This document shows, piece after piece, positions 1-13,196 of a stretch of 64,000 nucleotides of DNA. The translations under genes and the position numbers were made by a program. The first letter of the stretch is position 1. Every line of letters starts with the position of its first letter. The notes under the pieces are model-generated. The model saw only the letters and a program-made list of their open reading frames with translations, had not been told where the DNA came from and ran no database searches. This stretch comes from Colius striatus (taxonomy: Eukaryota; Chordata; Aves; Coliiformes; Coliidae), in the NCBI RefSeq assembly GCF_028858725.1, contig NC_084763.1, positions 52,956,152-53,020,151 of the forward strand, in the 5' to 3' direction.

Positions 1-3000
1 ATAAATATCCCAAACCACCTTAAGTTTATCCTTGCAATACTTTTCCCTGTTGTTCTTCTCAGTTGACTCCATCTCTCACTTTCTGTTGCCCCACTCCCAT
101 CTCCCATTTGAGCTCTGTGCTTTGAGCTCTCAGGCACATGGTTTGCAGGTCTTGCTTCACTGAGCTGACTCTGAGGCTACAGGTGACAGCCTGACCTTGC
201 TCTGCCACCTCTGCAGCCACCACCACTGCCAGGGTGAGATGAGGAGCTGTCATTGCAGGCAGAATCCAGCAAGGTGAACCTGCCAGGAGTCCTCCAGGAG
301 CTTCGCTCAACCACTTGGGCTATTACTAGTGTGCTTTGGATGCAGCAGCCAACGTCTTGCCGTCTGATTCCTTGTTGATTTGGAGCCCAAATCTGAACTA
401 ATGCTGTTGTTAGAGGTGTGATGGTGTGAGCTGGGGACTGATGTGATCATAGACTGTGGGTACAGTAGTGCACACACTGTGTACAGTTTGCTCTGAGTCG
501 CAGGAGTTAGACTAAACAAACCTAAAATATTTCTTTCTCTGGTGTGAAGTACGTTTCTGCTGTGCTCCCCATGCCAGTGCCGTATGCTGCTATGAGCTGC
601 ACCATGTGCATGGTGACAGACGAGCCGTTCCAGTGTGTGCTTCTCACACATTTCAAAAGTCTGGTATAGGCAGTGTCTGTGTCAGTATTGACACATCTTT
701 GAGACGAGCAGTGTTAACACACCATATTGACACAGGTCTGGGTCACGGAATGAAGTGTAACTCCTCACTTAGCCACTGCCAGTCCTTCTCTGCCTCCGCT
801 CCTTCCTTCTTCTGCCTTGGTAGCTGATTTCCTGGATGCTGCTGGTTTGTAGATCCCCAAATCCTCGAATAACAGTGATGTGAAACCCTGGGTGCTGTGG
901 CTCTGTGAGTGTTAGGTGTCCATCTGAACACCCTGGTTGTGTTCTGGCAGAAAGAACGACTGTCACTACATTGGCTCTTGGCAAGTACCCTGAATACTGC
1001 AGTATCTAGTGGCTCTAGTTCAAATCCAGCACAAAACCCCCCAGTATCTGCCTGAAAAGAGATTAAATTCCAACTGGGAGAACCAGGAGGAAAGTGTAAA
1101 CAGATGAGGAAACAATGAGTTTGGTATTCAACAGTGTAATAGATAACCGTCTCTTAATGTGTGTACGATATACCTGTATCTGCTAATTTCTTGTGATTCC
1201 TTTCTTGTGCAATGGTCTGACAGTGCTTGTGGCAGCACTGAACTTTTTTCTTGGGTTGTCCTCTGTCTTGGGCTGGACATATGTTGCCTTTATTCCTTTC
1301 CCCACCATCCTATTACCTGTTTTCAGCATATTGAGAAAATGTCAGAAGAATCCTTCATTTGGCAGGTGCTGAACTTCACAATCGCTCTACCAGTGATTGC
1401 CTTGTTGCTAACATAGTCTCCCTAACGTGGCTGCAAGCCATCATGCAGAATGTTCTCTTCAAATGCCAACTTTAATTGAAGCTGGGCTTCTAGAGGTTCA
1501 TGTTCCTACTGGTTACAGTAGGTTGGACATGGTCCCATTTCAGGGCACAGACCTGTTCAGCAGCAGGGCACCCTTCAGGGAGAAGGCGTCAGAGTGGCCG
1601 CTCTTTAGAACTTCCTATCCTTTTGAAAAATGTTCATGCTTAAAATAATCCTTCATACCTTATCAACATGCAGCACTTACAATGTGCATTTAAACCTTTT
1701 GATAGGAAAACAACATAAAATCAATGTCTTGGTGGAAATACTGCCCATAAAGTGCCTGTGCAGAGTTACTCCTGTTTTGTCCCTTTAAGCAACAAGGCAT
1801 AGTTATTCAAATTTGATTTACAAGAGCAGTTGCACGGAGTGAAAAAATGTTACTTTTTGGGGCTTTTCCATTGTGAAGAAGCAGTGCTTGTCTTCAGACC
1901 TCTTTTCTGTGTTATATTAGAACTAATTTTGCAGTATTTACCATTTCTCAAAATGTGTGAATGTACATTGAAGCTGACAAGAGACCCAAGCATCAAATGT
2001 ACTGCTGTGAGTTACTGCATTTACCCACAGCAGAAAATATTAAAAACTATCAAGGAAAAGGACAATCATTGTTTGAAATCTGGGAAGCTTGTATTTAATC
2101 TCTGTAATTCAAGTAAGTATGTTGGAAAGCAAATTGTGCAATTGGCAAGTGTTATGCCTTTTTCTATTATACCAGCACATGAGACTCCTGTGGGCTTTGG
2201 ATGAAATTCTCTACAACTAATGAATGTTTCAGTATATTGGGAGTGTCTTTTTTTCCAGCCTTTTTTATTTGTGCAGGCTGGCTGTATTAATTGCAGAAGT
2301 TGTGTTTGCCGTCTATGGAATATACCTCTCTGCATAAGTGAATGGAACAAAATCCCTATTGCATCTTACCTGTAGGATATTGTGTTTCCTGAGATATTAA
2401 AAAGATGCTAGCATGCTGGCTGAGTGTAGGCTGAGCCTTCTCCCTTCTAGATAAACAAATTGCTAAAAATATCCAAACCATTTCATATCTAAGAAAATTA
2501 GCATCTTTCAAGGGCTTTTAAATATTGGGTACTAGCCCTCCTATTTCCTTGCATACAGGTTGCACAATTTGTATCATTGCTCTCAGATTATCCCTGCCAC
2601 TACTCTTCTTCCACTAAAATCAAAAGATTAGGTTGTCTTGGGAGGGATAAGCTCCTCCTTATTAGGGATGAGGAACAAAAGGAAACAATATTGGAAGTTA
2701 TGACAAAGTTATTTTTGTCAATCTACTTTGTTCACAAGTAGAAAGCTTTGTGGTAATGATAAAGCTAATCTGTGTAGATGTTTTCAAAACCTAAAAGCAA
2801 TCAGAAGGTAAGATGTACACAGATTTAGGAATGTATTTACTCTCTTTATAAGAGTCAATGCCCTCTCCTAAGTTTCCTTGGTCAGTAAAGCAAAAAAAAC
2901 ATGCAATCTGTTACCTGAACTTGTGGCTTTTCGCTTGGAGCTAAAAAATAGTTGTTTTTATTATATGTTTCCAAGGAAGTTTTGAAAAAGCAGCACAGGA

Positions 3001-6000
3001 TAACATCTAATCAACAAAGATCCTTCTTTAAATTCCCACCTTCTCTCCACTAGTGGCCATTTAACAAAGAGAGCAATTTTTGCAACTGGAGTGATTTGTA
3101 ACTGTTGTCTTTCTCTTTCCACCATCTCCTCCTGGTCATTGTTATTAGCTAACATCTTTGATAAGAAATAGAACGTATCTGCTCTTCTGGGATGCCTTCT
3201 TTTTTGAAAGTATCTGGTTTATCTTTTGTGGGTTTTTTCCCCTCAAGTTTTCAGTTTCTTTCTGAAATAATTTCTCTAATTTGTGGACCCTTCCTTTTCT
3301 CTCATTTTTTTTCCCTGGGTGTAAGCAGGCCCTGCTGCTACACTCCACTTCTTGCTCTGATCCTAGCCCAGCCAACTGTCCCTGTTTAGCCTGCAGGGAA
3401 CCTTCTGGTACTAACATTCCTGCCTTGTTTTTATTAGAAGGGCATCTCTCACAACATATCCCTCGCTGTTTGAAGGAGAAATAATGTGTATTCTGTAGGA
3501 ATGAATAATGGATATATTTAAAGGATACCTTGCCCTTCTCTTTCCTTTGCACATGATAAATAATGACTCATTTAATTTGGTTTTACATATTGCTCTACAG
3601 GCAGAGTTTGAAGAAAGTCTGGTGATGCAGCTCTCAAAAACCACTACGTTGCATGCAGCTCATAGTTTTTGCATCTGAAAGCTAATACCACACCAAACTC
3701 AGTACTGGCACCTATGTGCAGCTCTACAAGTCTGAAAATTTGGGAAGCTGGTCACTAATTTGTTTTGAAGCAGCTCACAAAAGTACAACATGATAGAAGA
3801 TGTATAGACAACATGTTAGAGAGTGTTGGTGCTCTGGATGGGGTTCATTTCACCTGACTTTAGGTCTTTTAAAAATATCTAAAGACATTCTAGGTATTTT
3901 TAAGATGTATTTTGACATTTTAAAGTATATTAAAGGTTATTTTAAATATAGGTATAATTAAGGTGTTTTAAGTATCTTCTTCAGGATGAGCTGAGTTGTT
4001 CTCTGAAAATGCCTGTTTCCATTTGCTGTAAAATAGTGAGTTGATTCATGAGATTGTGTGTAGGTGTCTGTATTAGAGACCTCTGCTTTTTGTCCTATGA
4101 GCCCACTGTTCCTCACCACCCATCACCATCTGAGAAGCTCTCTGGGATAATGACTGTATTAAAGGATAAACTGAAATTACTTGGGATTTTCTTATTAACT
4201 CTAACAAACTTTAGCTGAGGGTCCCAAAGAAGATCCTAAAATTAAAGATCAGGCTTGGAGCATGATTTAATTAGTCTCAGTTTAAGGATGTTGAAATGAG
4301 CGGCAAATATTCCTGATGCATTTTTATTGCCTATTTTACTTGGTAACTGACAAACGGAATGGCCTAGTTTCCCTGTTACCATCAACACTGCAAAACTGTT
4401 ATCATGTTCTCACTGTAGTGCTTTCCCTTGAGCATGTGTCTAAGATTTTTTTGGGTCTTGCAGCTTAAGGAGTCTAGAACTGCTATGTTCCTAACAGTTT
4501 CACTCTGCTTGTTGTTACCATGATTTTTGAGAGACTGATGATGTAGATATTACATTTGCATTTATAAGAGACTTCACACATACTGAATTCTGTAAGAAAT
4601 TATTCCCTCTAAGTGATTCAGCTAACAGACTACTCCAAAGATTAACATTTGCAGTGATTCATTTCTCTTCACAAACACCTGTCCTTCGAATATTAGTTGG
4701 GACAAACCAATATTTTCTGTGGTTTTCCCCTCTGCAGTTGAAATGTCTTTAGAATATCTGACATTCAGACTTGAAAATACATGAAAATTGAACCATAGGA
4801 GGCTGAAATGTCTGCTTTCTATCTTCTGGTATGAAACCCCTTTTCTTAAATGTGAAGTCTTCCATTCACCCTCCTTTCCTTCCTGTTTTAAAATGAAGAG
4901 CAAAATGGAGAGTTTAGTCTCAAAAACTGGAATTTACTGTCATGCCCTAGTTAGAGTTTAACTAAACCTAATCTGTTGGTACCCAGCTGCAGGCAGTAAC
5001 TGGAAATTGATTTTATAGACTTTCATTTTTTTTCCTCCATTTTTACTTTGAACTTTTCAAAAGAAAGTTCCTTCTAAAGTACTAGGGTAAATGCTTCATT
5101 TCTTTAATAGCTTGTGGTTTCATCTTTGTTACTAAGTGACTGAAAGATTTTAAGGATTTCAGAATGTACTTACTGGTAAATGAAAACGACAGGTAGTCTC
5201 TCTCCCCTGCCCCGGGTTATACAGTCAGAGGAACTAACTGAATGAGACAAAAGGGGGCTCTGGGTTTGTACAATGGGCATAGATCTTGCAACCAGAGTTC
5301 CACTTGATATGTCAATTTCCAAGAAGTAACCAACAAATGACAGGATAGACAATTGTGAGGAACCTTCGTCAGCACCTAAAGGCAAATGATCCATTAACTC
5401 CATGGAATAAGAGGCATGTCCTTAGGAAGGAAGTAGACAAGAGGAGCTGTAAGATAATGAGACATGACGATAGTCACTAATGTGAGCAGTATATAAGCTG
5501 CCAGCTTTGGAGTGTCACACATGAGAGACCCCAAGTTTGCTAAGCTCTTAGCAGAGGCCAGAGGGTGTATCTGCACTGTGTTCTGTTATTTTCTGCCATG
5601 CCTACCTGCACATCTGAGTTTCTCAAGTCTAGATTTTTCAGGTTCTTCTCCACTGCACTTTGTTCTGGAATGCTTTCTGGATGCTTTCAGTTGGACTCAT
5701 TTCAGCCTCTTTCTTCTACTACAGCAGCTAATGTTCCCTGATTTTTTGGAAATTGTTCACAAAAGTTACTCAGATTAAAAAAATTAATAATTAGCAATTC
5801 CCCTACATGTCATGTGCTGGCTCCTTCTGCCTCTTAGTGTTTGTTTTGGTTACATTTTGTGCAATATAACTTGCACCCTTGATCTCTATCAGAGTTTTCT
5901 GAGGTCAGCCTTCTTTACATCCCTTCTGGGGTCAATAATTTTTACATCTGTAAAATGCTGCATTTTTTACTTCATTTTTTTGGCTTGATTCTTTGTGTGA

Positions 6001-9000
6001 ATTTGGGCCAATATGGCCCTTGTGTTATTTGGAAATTTTATCAGATTTTGGGGGTTATTATTTTGTGGGATTTTGCAGGGAGGGGAATATTTGAGGTTTC
6101 CTTTTTCTCTAGCAGAATTGCTGTTGTGGCTGTCTGTCTTTTCTGTGCATGTGCATTTTTGGGTTCCATTCTTCTGGTACCCAGTGGGCAGATGCCTCTA
6201 AGCTCTGCAAGTGTACTATGATCCAACTAAAGGCTGCGTGACCATGGCTTGCATGGCACTGAGCCCAAGCTAACATATCCTCCTTCTCAGCAGGACTTAC
6301 TAGCTCAGTCTTGATGCCCTAGCCAACCAGCAGTTATGCATTTTCTGTCCACCTTGGAGACTAGGCAGAGCAAGCTCACATGTGCTTGTGATTTGCTGTG
6401 TACTTCCTTCAGAGTACGCAGCTCATGAGTTTGTCATTTTCCTGGTGACTGCCTGACCATTTTCCCTTCTGATGGAGAGAACAGCAAGATACTAACTGTA
6501 TCTTTAGTTCAGACTCTGGATTTAAAACCATATTCCGGGATTTAGAAAATATATACATTGTGAGGTTTTTCTTCTTACCCATTTTCTGTCTGATAATTAT
6601 CTTCCAGTTTGGAGGAGTGTGGTCACTGGTTTTATTTTTGAGGTTATTATGAAAATTTGTGGTAATTTATCAGGTTGCATTGAGATTATATATATAAATC
6701 TTTCATTTTCCACCTGGAGATGAAGTATAGTAAAGGCACATCTGTTTCTCTTATGGCAGAGTTAGAAATCCTTCACCTCCTCAGACTTCTGTTCCTTGGA
6801 GATAAACTAGTTTAAACCCAGAATACACCAAGTGGTAGAGAATGGATAGAAGATCTGAGAGTACTTCTCTGACATGAAGGTTGCAACCTTATCTCTCCGC
6901 AGCTGCAGTTCTGCACAGAATTTGTTTCATGCTTCTAATATGTTGATGTAAAGTTTGTTTCACAAATTGAATAGATAGAAATTGCTGTTGAAGTGGGGAA
7001 AACCAGGCTGATCTGCTGTTGGCTTGTTCTTTATGTAGCCATCCCTATGTGTGCAGACTCTGGAGAATACTAGTGCTATGTATTAATAGAAAAGAATATG
7101 ACTGATTTCTACTTTGCCCAATAGAAAAACAAAGTGTGTGGCTCTTGATGAGCATACTTAGTGTCATATAAATAATTTCTTGGGCAGAAGCACCTAAATA
7201 GCTTCAGGGGAAATAATTTTTGATGGAGTGGAGCCTAGGTGACTTGTCTGGAGGTATGCCTGTAGAAACAGTCTCAGATCACTCTCTCTTCAGGCGTAAT
7301 TTTACTTGGATCCTAGCTACTGTTCACGTGCTGTTGTGATACATCTGAACAGAGGACTCCATCTTTTTCTCATTCTGAAATTGTTGATCTCTCACTGCCT
7401 CCAATTTCCTGTACATCCTGGGGTCTGGAACGCTTTTCCCAATGTTTTTTCTAAGAGCCACTCTCACCATCCTCAGTATAAAGAGACCACATTATAGAGA
7501 CATGATCTCCAGAGTTACTATTTATACATTTTAATTTGCACCCATCCCACATTTTAACTGTTCTGACGCAGATTCCAAGAGTTTTGTTAATAGTAGTTTC
7601 CTGGCAAAACTGCGAAGGTCCTCAGGGAAATATGGTGCAGAGATTTGCTGATGGTTGGAAACTTGCTTGGGCGTATTCTATTGTGTAGCACAGACAGACT
7701 TGCCCAATGTTTGAATGATGTGTATAGGAAGACAGTATATTTAATGTTAGTGATGGTACTTGAACCTTTTTCCTCTGTATAGTTGCAAATGTTTTTGATA
7801 ATGTTGGAGTGCTGGCCTCTTCAGATTTAAAACATCTTTGAATGAGAAACTTTCTTCTCTCAGAAAGTTTCAACTATTATGAATGCTTTAGAGCTGTGAG
7901 TGTGAAAATGGTTTTTTAAACTATTTTAAAAGGAAAAATTTCTAAAATATGACTGTGGATTCTAAAGGCTGTTGGAAAAAATTGCAAAATGTGGTCTTTT
8001 TAGTTTATTTTACTCCCTACATTTGTTAAAGTCTTTTAACACAGATTCCTCTATCTGCCTGAGGACAATAAAATGAAGTGGATGAAATCTTTAACCCCGC
8101 AGTTCCTTGTTCCAGTAAAACCCATTAATCACAGGCCTTCCATAGCTCCTTGACTTCCTGAATGCTCAACCTATGGCTTCCAGCTCATATAAAAATCTTG
8201 AGGACAGTTTAGTCTACCCTGTGGTGCATTCTTAGTTCTGGCATCCCAGATTGCTGTTTGAACTTACTGTGGACGATAGTTCTAATGGAGTGACAGTGGG
8301 AGGACCATGCTTTACTGCCATTAAGAGAAGCAATGCTTGGACAAATTGGGTATCCATTGTTGAATTTCAGATGAGAGATGGGTTGGATTTAGAGCTGTGG
8401 GCAGGGTCAGAAGACAGACTATGCTATGAAGACTGAAACCTAGCTTTGTCAGGTAGAATAATGTTAGGGGACCTTCATAAAAAGGGGTTGGTTCATTAAA
8501 AATTTAGTCCAGTATTTAGTCTGTTATTTTATCTTTGCTTTACCTGTAAACGTTTTATTTTTAGTAATGTTCATATAAACTTAGTTTACAGAGTAAATTA
8601 TATCTGTGTCTTACTGTTAGATTTGTAAGAAACAAGATAAATTGAGGCAAAATCAACAATAGGTATCCTATGGAGGAAGCAGATCCAAACAAAGGCGTGT
8701 CTGTCAAGGTGCATCTCTGTACTGAAGAGGATTTCTTGGCAGTCTGAAAAACAGTGTATTAGCAGATGGTGACCTTTGGGAAGTAGTTGTGTGTGTGCTG
8801 GGCACAGAAGGAGCAGATGGCTCTGAGAAAACCTCTAACACAATATACTGAAACAAATTCATAAATCTTCAGGATGTGGTAAAGAGTGTAGGTCTATGAA
8901 CTTTCAGGGCAAATGTAGTGTGAGGTGTCCCCTCCTCTCAGTCTACCTTGCTCACTCTCTCCTTTGTGGACATCAGATATGACAATGCCAGCCTGTGGGG

Positions 9001-9986
9001 CTCTGCAGTGTAGCAGAGTAAGGCAAGGAGATATTTTGGAAGCACACAGCTACCTGGTATGTACAGGGAATTAAGAAGGGACTGTACAGGACACCAGCTT
9101 GGACATCACCTTAGCTTTTGGGAATTTTAATGTTTGCTTTGTAGTGGCTGAGTGAATTTTGAGGTAGAAATGGAATGAAGAGTGTTTCTGAGGTGGTTAT
9201 TCACAGCTCTCTAGTGATAAGAGCACGAGAATCTACCATGTTGAATTCTTCCATTGCTTTTATTTTCTTTTGGTGTTTTTGGACTCCTGTGTTATTTGTT
9301 CAACTGATATGTGCTTCTTTTATTGCAAACAAGTTTAGACTAAGGGTAGGTGCCAAAAAACCCAAGGGAATAATCAATCTTTTAGGCTCCATTTACATTT
9401 TCAGTGTCTTTTTCCCAGAAAAAATTAATCTTCTTTGTTAATAGGTAGCTTTGCTGCCAAGTACCAAGTATACCTGCAAAAAAAATGAGCAGCATTTTGT
9501 CTAGCATAAGATTTTATGTCCTTGGCTGCTTCATGCAGACCTCGTGAATGGATTAACACAATCCTGCTTTTGGGCCTCTCATATCTTGCTGATGTCATGA
9601 ACCTGATATGTTTGATTTTTTCAAATATCTGTTGGATCACTTAGTCCTTTCACTGTGGATCTGTGCAGAATTACTTTTCATGAAGTATTTTCACTTAAAA
9701 CTTTTTTATTTATGGTGATTTATTGCTACTTTATTTTTAATGTTTATGCCACGCATTCTTCCTCAAAGGGTCGGTTTTTTTTCAGGGCAGTCATCACTGA
9801 GAGTGCTCTGCACTTGTGAAACTGCACTGAATTTTGGAGCCAAGAGGGAGGCATTATGAGCCACTGCCTGGGATTTTGGTGATGAGTTGCTAAAAAGCAT
9901 CTTCGTAGGAAATGACCATGTTTATGCTTCAGTCGTTAGGGGTTATAGACATTTCCATTTGAAAGCTGTATTTCAAGGGTTCCATT
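1..9986. other. NEBL (LIM-nebulette) intron, 5' part
   Basis: No exon was recognised here. The longest open frames are about 60-135 codons, occur on both strands, and show no nebulin, LIM or other family motif. By gene structure this should be the intron before the LASP2-type repeat exon at 13089, since the LIM exons known for that isoform are not in the window. I saw no clear CR1 or LTR copy in these 10 kb, so the block is poor in recent transposons. The first ~1 kb is somewhat richer in GC. Around 3868-3975 there is a low-complexity TTTTAA-rich patch, listed separately. Confidence 0.6.
3868..3975. repeat. degenerate TTTTAA-rich repeat patch
   Basis: About 108 bases consist of irregularly spaced copies of a short unit resembling (a/g)(g/t)tattttaa, seen as tcttttaaaa, atttttaaga, cattttaaag, ttattttaaa and gtgttttaag. 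The copies are too diverged to define one period by eye. It is probably an old simple repeat. Confidence 0.4.
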
Positions 9987-10235
9987 TGTCATGGCTTGAC
10001 CTTGACTGACTGCCAGATGCCCACCAGCCAGCTCTCTCGCTCTTCCTCCTCAGCAGAACAGGAGAAAATACAATAAACCCCTTATGGGTCAAGTTTAATG
10101 GGGAAAAAAGCAAAGGCCATAAATGGATGCAAAGAAAAAAAGAGAAGGTTTATTCTCTACTTCCCATCAGCAGGTTATGTCCAGCCAGTTCCTGGAATGC
10201 AGGGCCTCAGTACACATAGCAGTTGCTATATTTAC
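9987..10235 (-). mobile_element. avian endogenous retrovirus LTR fragment (antisense)
   Basis: The segment begins with TGTCATGGCTTGACC and continues through a stretch with 'gatgcccaccagccagctct', 'cttatgggtcaag' and 'ggttatgtccagccagttcc'. These match my memory of the reverse complement of a common bird ERVL-type LTR, whose sense strand ends in a 'ggttaaaccatgaca'-like sequence. No internal retroviral coding region is attached, so it is a solo or truncated LTR. Divergence is considerable and the 3' limit is approximate. Family assignment is from memory, without a library search. Confidence 0.55.
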
Positions 10236-13088
10236 AGCTCCCATACAGAATATTCTTTTCTACTATAAATTGGTTTGAAACAATTAAATTGCATTTTAAT
10301 CCTTGGGTTTTTTTTGTAAGAAAAACTTGAATTTTAAAATTATCCACCTTCTGAATGAGTGATGGCATCTTTATTATTTGACATTTTCTGGAAACTGAGA
10401 GGTTTTGTTCTTTTGAACTTGAGGGATTTTAGTGGCATCGTTTCACATCATTTCGTCATCGTTACTTTGTGATTTTTATAACTTAAAACTACTTTCTGAA
10501 GTTAGTTGGCAAAATCCAATAATACATATATTAACTCTGCTAATATTTTAAAGAATTTGTTCTTTTTCATTGTTTCAGAGTAGTTACTGTGAAGAATATA
10601 GTTCACTTTACTCCTCTGTAGCCATTTGTTACCAGAGAGTAGGACCACCTTTTCTCTGACTGAAGGATTAAAATAATCTGATGTTAAAAGTATCTGGTTC
10701 CCACCCTCTCTTCTTCTTCTTTTCCTTTGTAAGATGAATAAAGGTCATTTGAAGTTAATGACTGGTACATTTGGAACTAATAACAGGAAATGTTCTTTTT
10801 AACAATAGGTAATCTCTCTTATAGGTGGGGCTGAGCCCATTTCTTATTATGTGTTCACTTGCTCATAATTCTGGTAAACTTTAAGCAGTAAGGCTGAACA
10901 TTTTCATGTCAGCTGTCTGCCTCAGGCCAAATTTGGATTTTTTTAATGTAAAATACTCATCTGTTTCTAAGGCTGAGAGTAGGACAAACTCTTATTCTCT
11001 TGTTTAACATTCTTGATGCTTTATTTTATTTTTTCTCTGGCACAGCTCAGTTGTCTTAGCATCTAGAACTGAGGAGTTGAAGATTGCTGAGGTGGAAGGA
11101 GGTTTTATTTGTTAGATGTATGTCCATGGCTATGGAAATCTGTCCAAAATTGGTAAAGTTTTGTGTGACTTCAAATAAAGAAAGTTAACATATACTAGTA
11201 AGACACATTTTGAGTGCCAGACAATCCTGGAATATTATGTCCCCTGATATGTTCCAGGAAGCCTCGTGGAGTCAGTAGGAAGGCAGAGAGACATTTGGTA
11301 CAAGTAAGATAACAGACAATGGAAAAAGTGTATTTGAGAAAGATATCTGAAGTGCCTTGGGTAAAGGAATTTAGCTATAAGACGTGGAGAGATGGACTAG
11401 CCTAGTTTAGAAGCTCAGAGGGAGACAAAGTGATACCTGATAATGGTGGTCAAATGGAAGGAAAGGAGCAGAGAGTTTGAACCTGGGAGAGGTTAACAGA
11501 GTTTGAACATGGGCTGGTGGCCCATGCCTTCATCAAAAACCTGTGTGTAAACACCACTTCCTTAGTCTCAGAGTGGCACGAAACGAATATACTCCTGTGA
11601 AATCTGCAGTCATATGTGTATGAATTACAGCTAGCCCTAAAGGTGGAACACAGGAAAAATGGTAGTTTGCTGCTGTGGTCATTTACTGCAGTGTCTCAAG
11701 GATTTGTATAATGGGCCTATGCATCAACTATATTATAACTATATACACTAGAACTGCATTTAAAGTAAAAGCAAAGGTTATGAACATACACATCAAGGAT
11801 TAGGATGGACAAGACAAACTGTATCCTGTAGCCTTCTGAAGCTTTGCTTGTTTTTTATCTAGGGGTATTTTTTTCTTGTGTATCAACATCATAATATTAA
11901 ATGCTTGCTGATGATATAAGCCTGAGTCAACCTTGAACTAAAAGTTTGGTGTCTAAGCTGGATGTTTTCTGGTTATCAGTCCTGTGAAGCAGAATACTGC
12001 TTTTTATGCTACTGTTTTCTCCTGTGTTGCAAACTCTGGACGTGTGTACTCAATAGAGCAGGGAATATAGGAAATAGAATGAAGTTGTTATGGATAAGGC
12101 AGCTGAATCCATTAGTGTCTTTGCTACAGAGTTTTATCTGTTGCTCAAAAGTGACTTAAGATTTTGCAAATTTCATCTTGTTTCTTATGTTGAAATAGAG
12201 ATCCTGAAGTTAAGTCCTTCATTTGAACACATTCAAGTGTGAGGAATAAGAGAACACTCTGAGACCCCTGTATGGTTTTGGAAATTAAGCATTTTCCTCA
12301 TCAGTTTGTAGGCTGCCTTAGAAAAGCAGATAATGCCACTTCTAATTTCCAGGGTGCATTATGAGGATTGATTAATGATTGTGATGAGAGCTATAAGAAA
12401 GCTCCTGAAGAAACTAGTACCTCTACCCTGATGGTAGGACTTGAATAGGCTGGTCTGAAAAGGATACAACCACATATGGAACCACCACTGCTGTGTACAG
12501 AATAAAGCAGGAGGTCTTTTCAGAGGCTAATATATGAGGATCTGATTAAAGACAATATCCTAATGCATATGTGCTAGAGGGACAAATTAAGCTTGTAGAG
12601 GCAGTAGGAATGTTTGACTTTGCAATCTTCTAAATACTGTTTTAATGCAACTTTTATTTACATGTAATTTATGTTTCAGCCAGGGAAGACGCTGGTAGAC
12701 TCATCATGAAGAGAGGCTAAAATGTGAAGAGGTGTATTAGAAGGCCTTCAGATTTAGCTACAGCTATTTTTTTTTAATGTGTGTGTGAAAATAAGTGCCT
12801 ACTTGATGCTATTTTGGCATCTGCAGTTCTGTGGTTACTACTGTGAGAATGAAGTGACCACGATGAGTGGTCTTTCCGCAGCTGCAGTATGCGTGAGGGG
12901 TGAGCCCATGGCACTCCCAAAGGAGACAGTTGCTTGGTCATTTTGTCCAGCTGTTCCCTGTCTCTGTGGTTGAAGGCAGGCTTCTCCTTTAAGGACTTTA
13001 TTTATGGTAAAAAAGAATTACTACATAGCTAGGGATGCATTGTGGAAAATAAAAACAACCCTGTTCTTCTGTATTTTCTGTTCTGTAG
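10236..13088. other. NEBL intron sequence before the LASP2-type exon
   Basis: No gene or transposon was recognised. The last bases, a pyrimidine-rich 'cttctgtattttctgttctgtag', form the splice acceptor of the exon at 13089. A small GC-richer island at about 12855-12975 contains 'ccgcagctgcag' but no motif that I can assign. Confidence 0.6.
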
Positions 13089-13196
13089 GTAAAATACAAA
13101 AGAGACTTTGAAGAAAGCAAAGGAAGAGGGTTCAGTATTGTGACCGATACACCCGAGTTACAAAGACTGAAAAGGACTCAGGAACAAATCAGTAAT
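13089..13196 (+). CDS. NEBL: LIM-nebulette/LASP2-specific nebulin-repeat exon of NEBL
   Basis: This 108-base, phase-0 exon encodes 36 residues, beginning [16 protein letters not shown] and ending [10 protein letters not shown]. It is one nebulin repeat with the Y-K actin-binding start, a basic/acidic helix and the TDTPELQR segment matching the SDxxYK/TPE pattern of the family. From memory it is essentially identical to the second repeat of mammalian and chicken LIM-nebulette (LASP2), an actin-bundling LIM-nebulin-SH3 protein of focal adhesions, cell extensions and Z-discs. A polypyrimidine tract ending ttctgtag precedes it and a gtatgt donor follows. Reading into the intron meets a TGA after seven codons. 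The LIM exons should lie upstream of the window and the following VKYHEDF-type repeat and SH3 exons beyond its end. Long nebulette transcripts start downstream and cannot contain this exon. Confidence 0.93.

Noticed and set aside
1830..2204. 124-codon sense open frame
   Set aside because: Low-complexity AT-rich translation with no recognised domain. A single long frame of this size is expected by chance in 64 kb.
3044..3059. CTCF-like CCACTAGTGGCCA
   Set aside because: One base short of the CTCF core and lacking the G-rich part; it may be only a coincidental SpeI-type palindrome.
3145..3552. 135-codon antisense lysine-rich open frame
   Set aside because: The lysine richness comes from T-rich sequence on the + strand. 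No domain was recognised.
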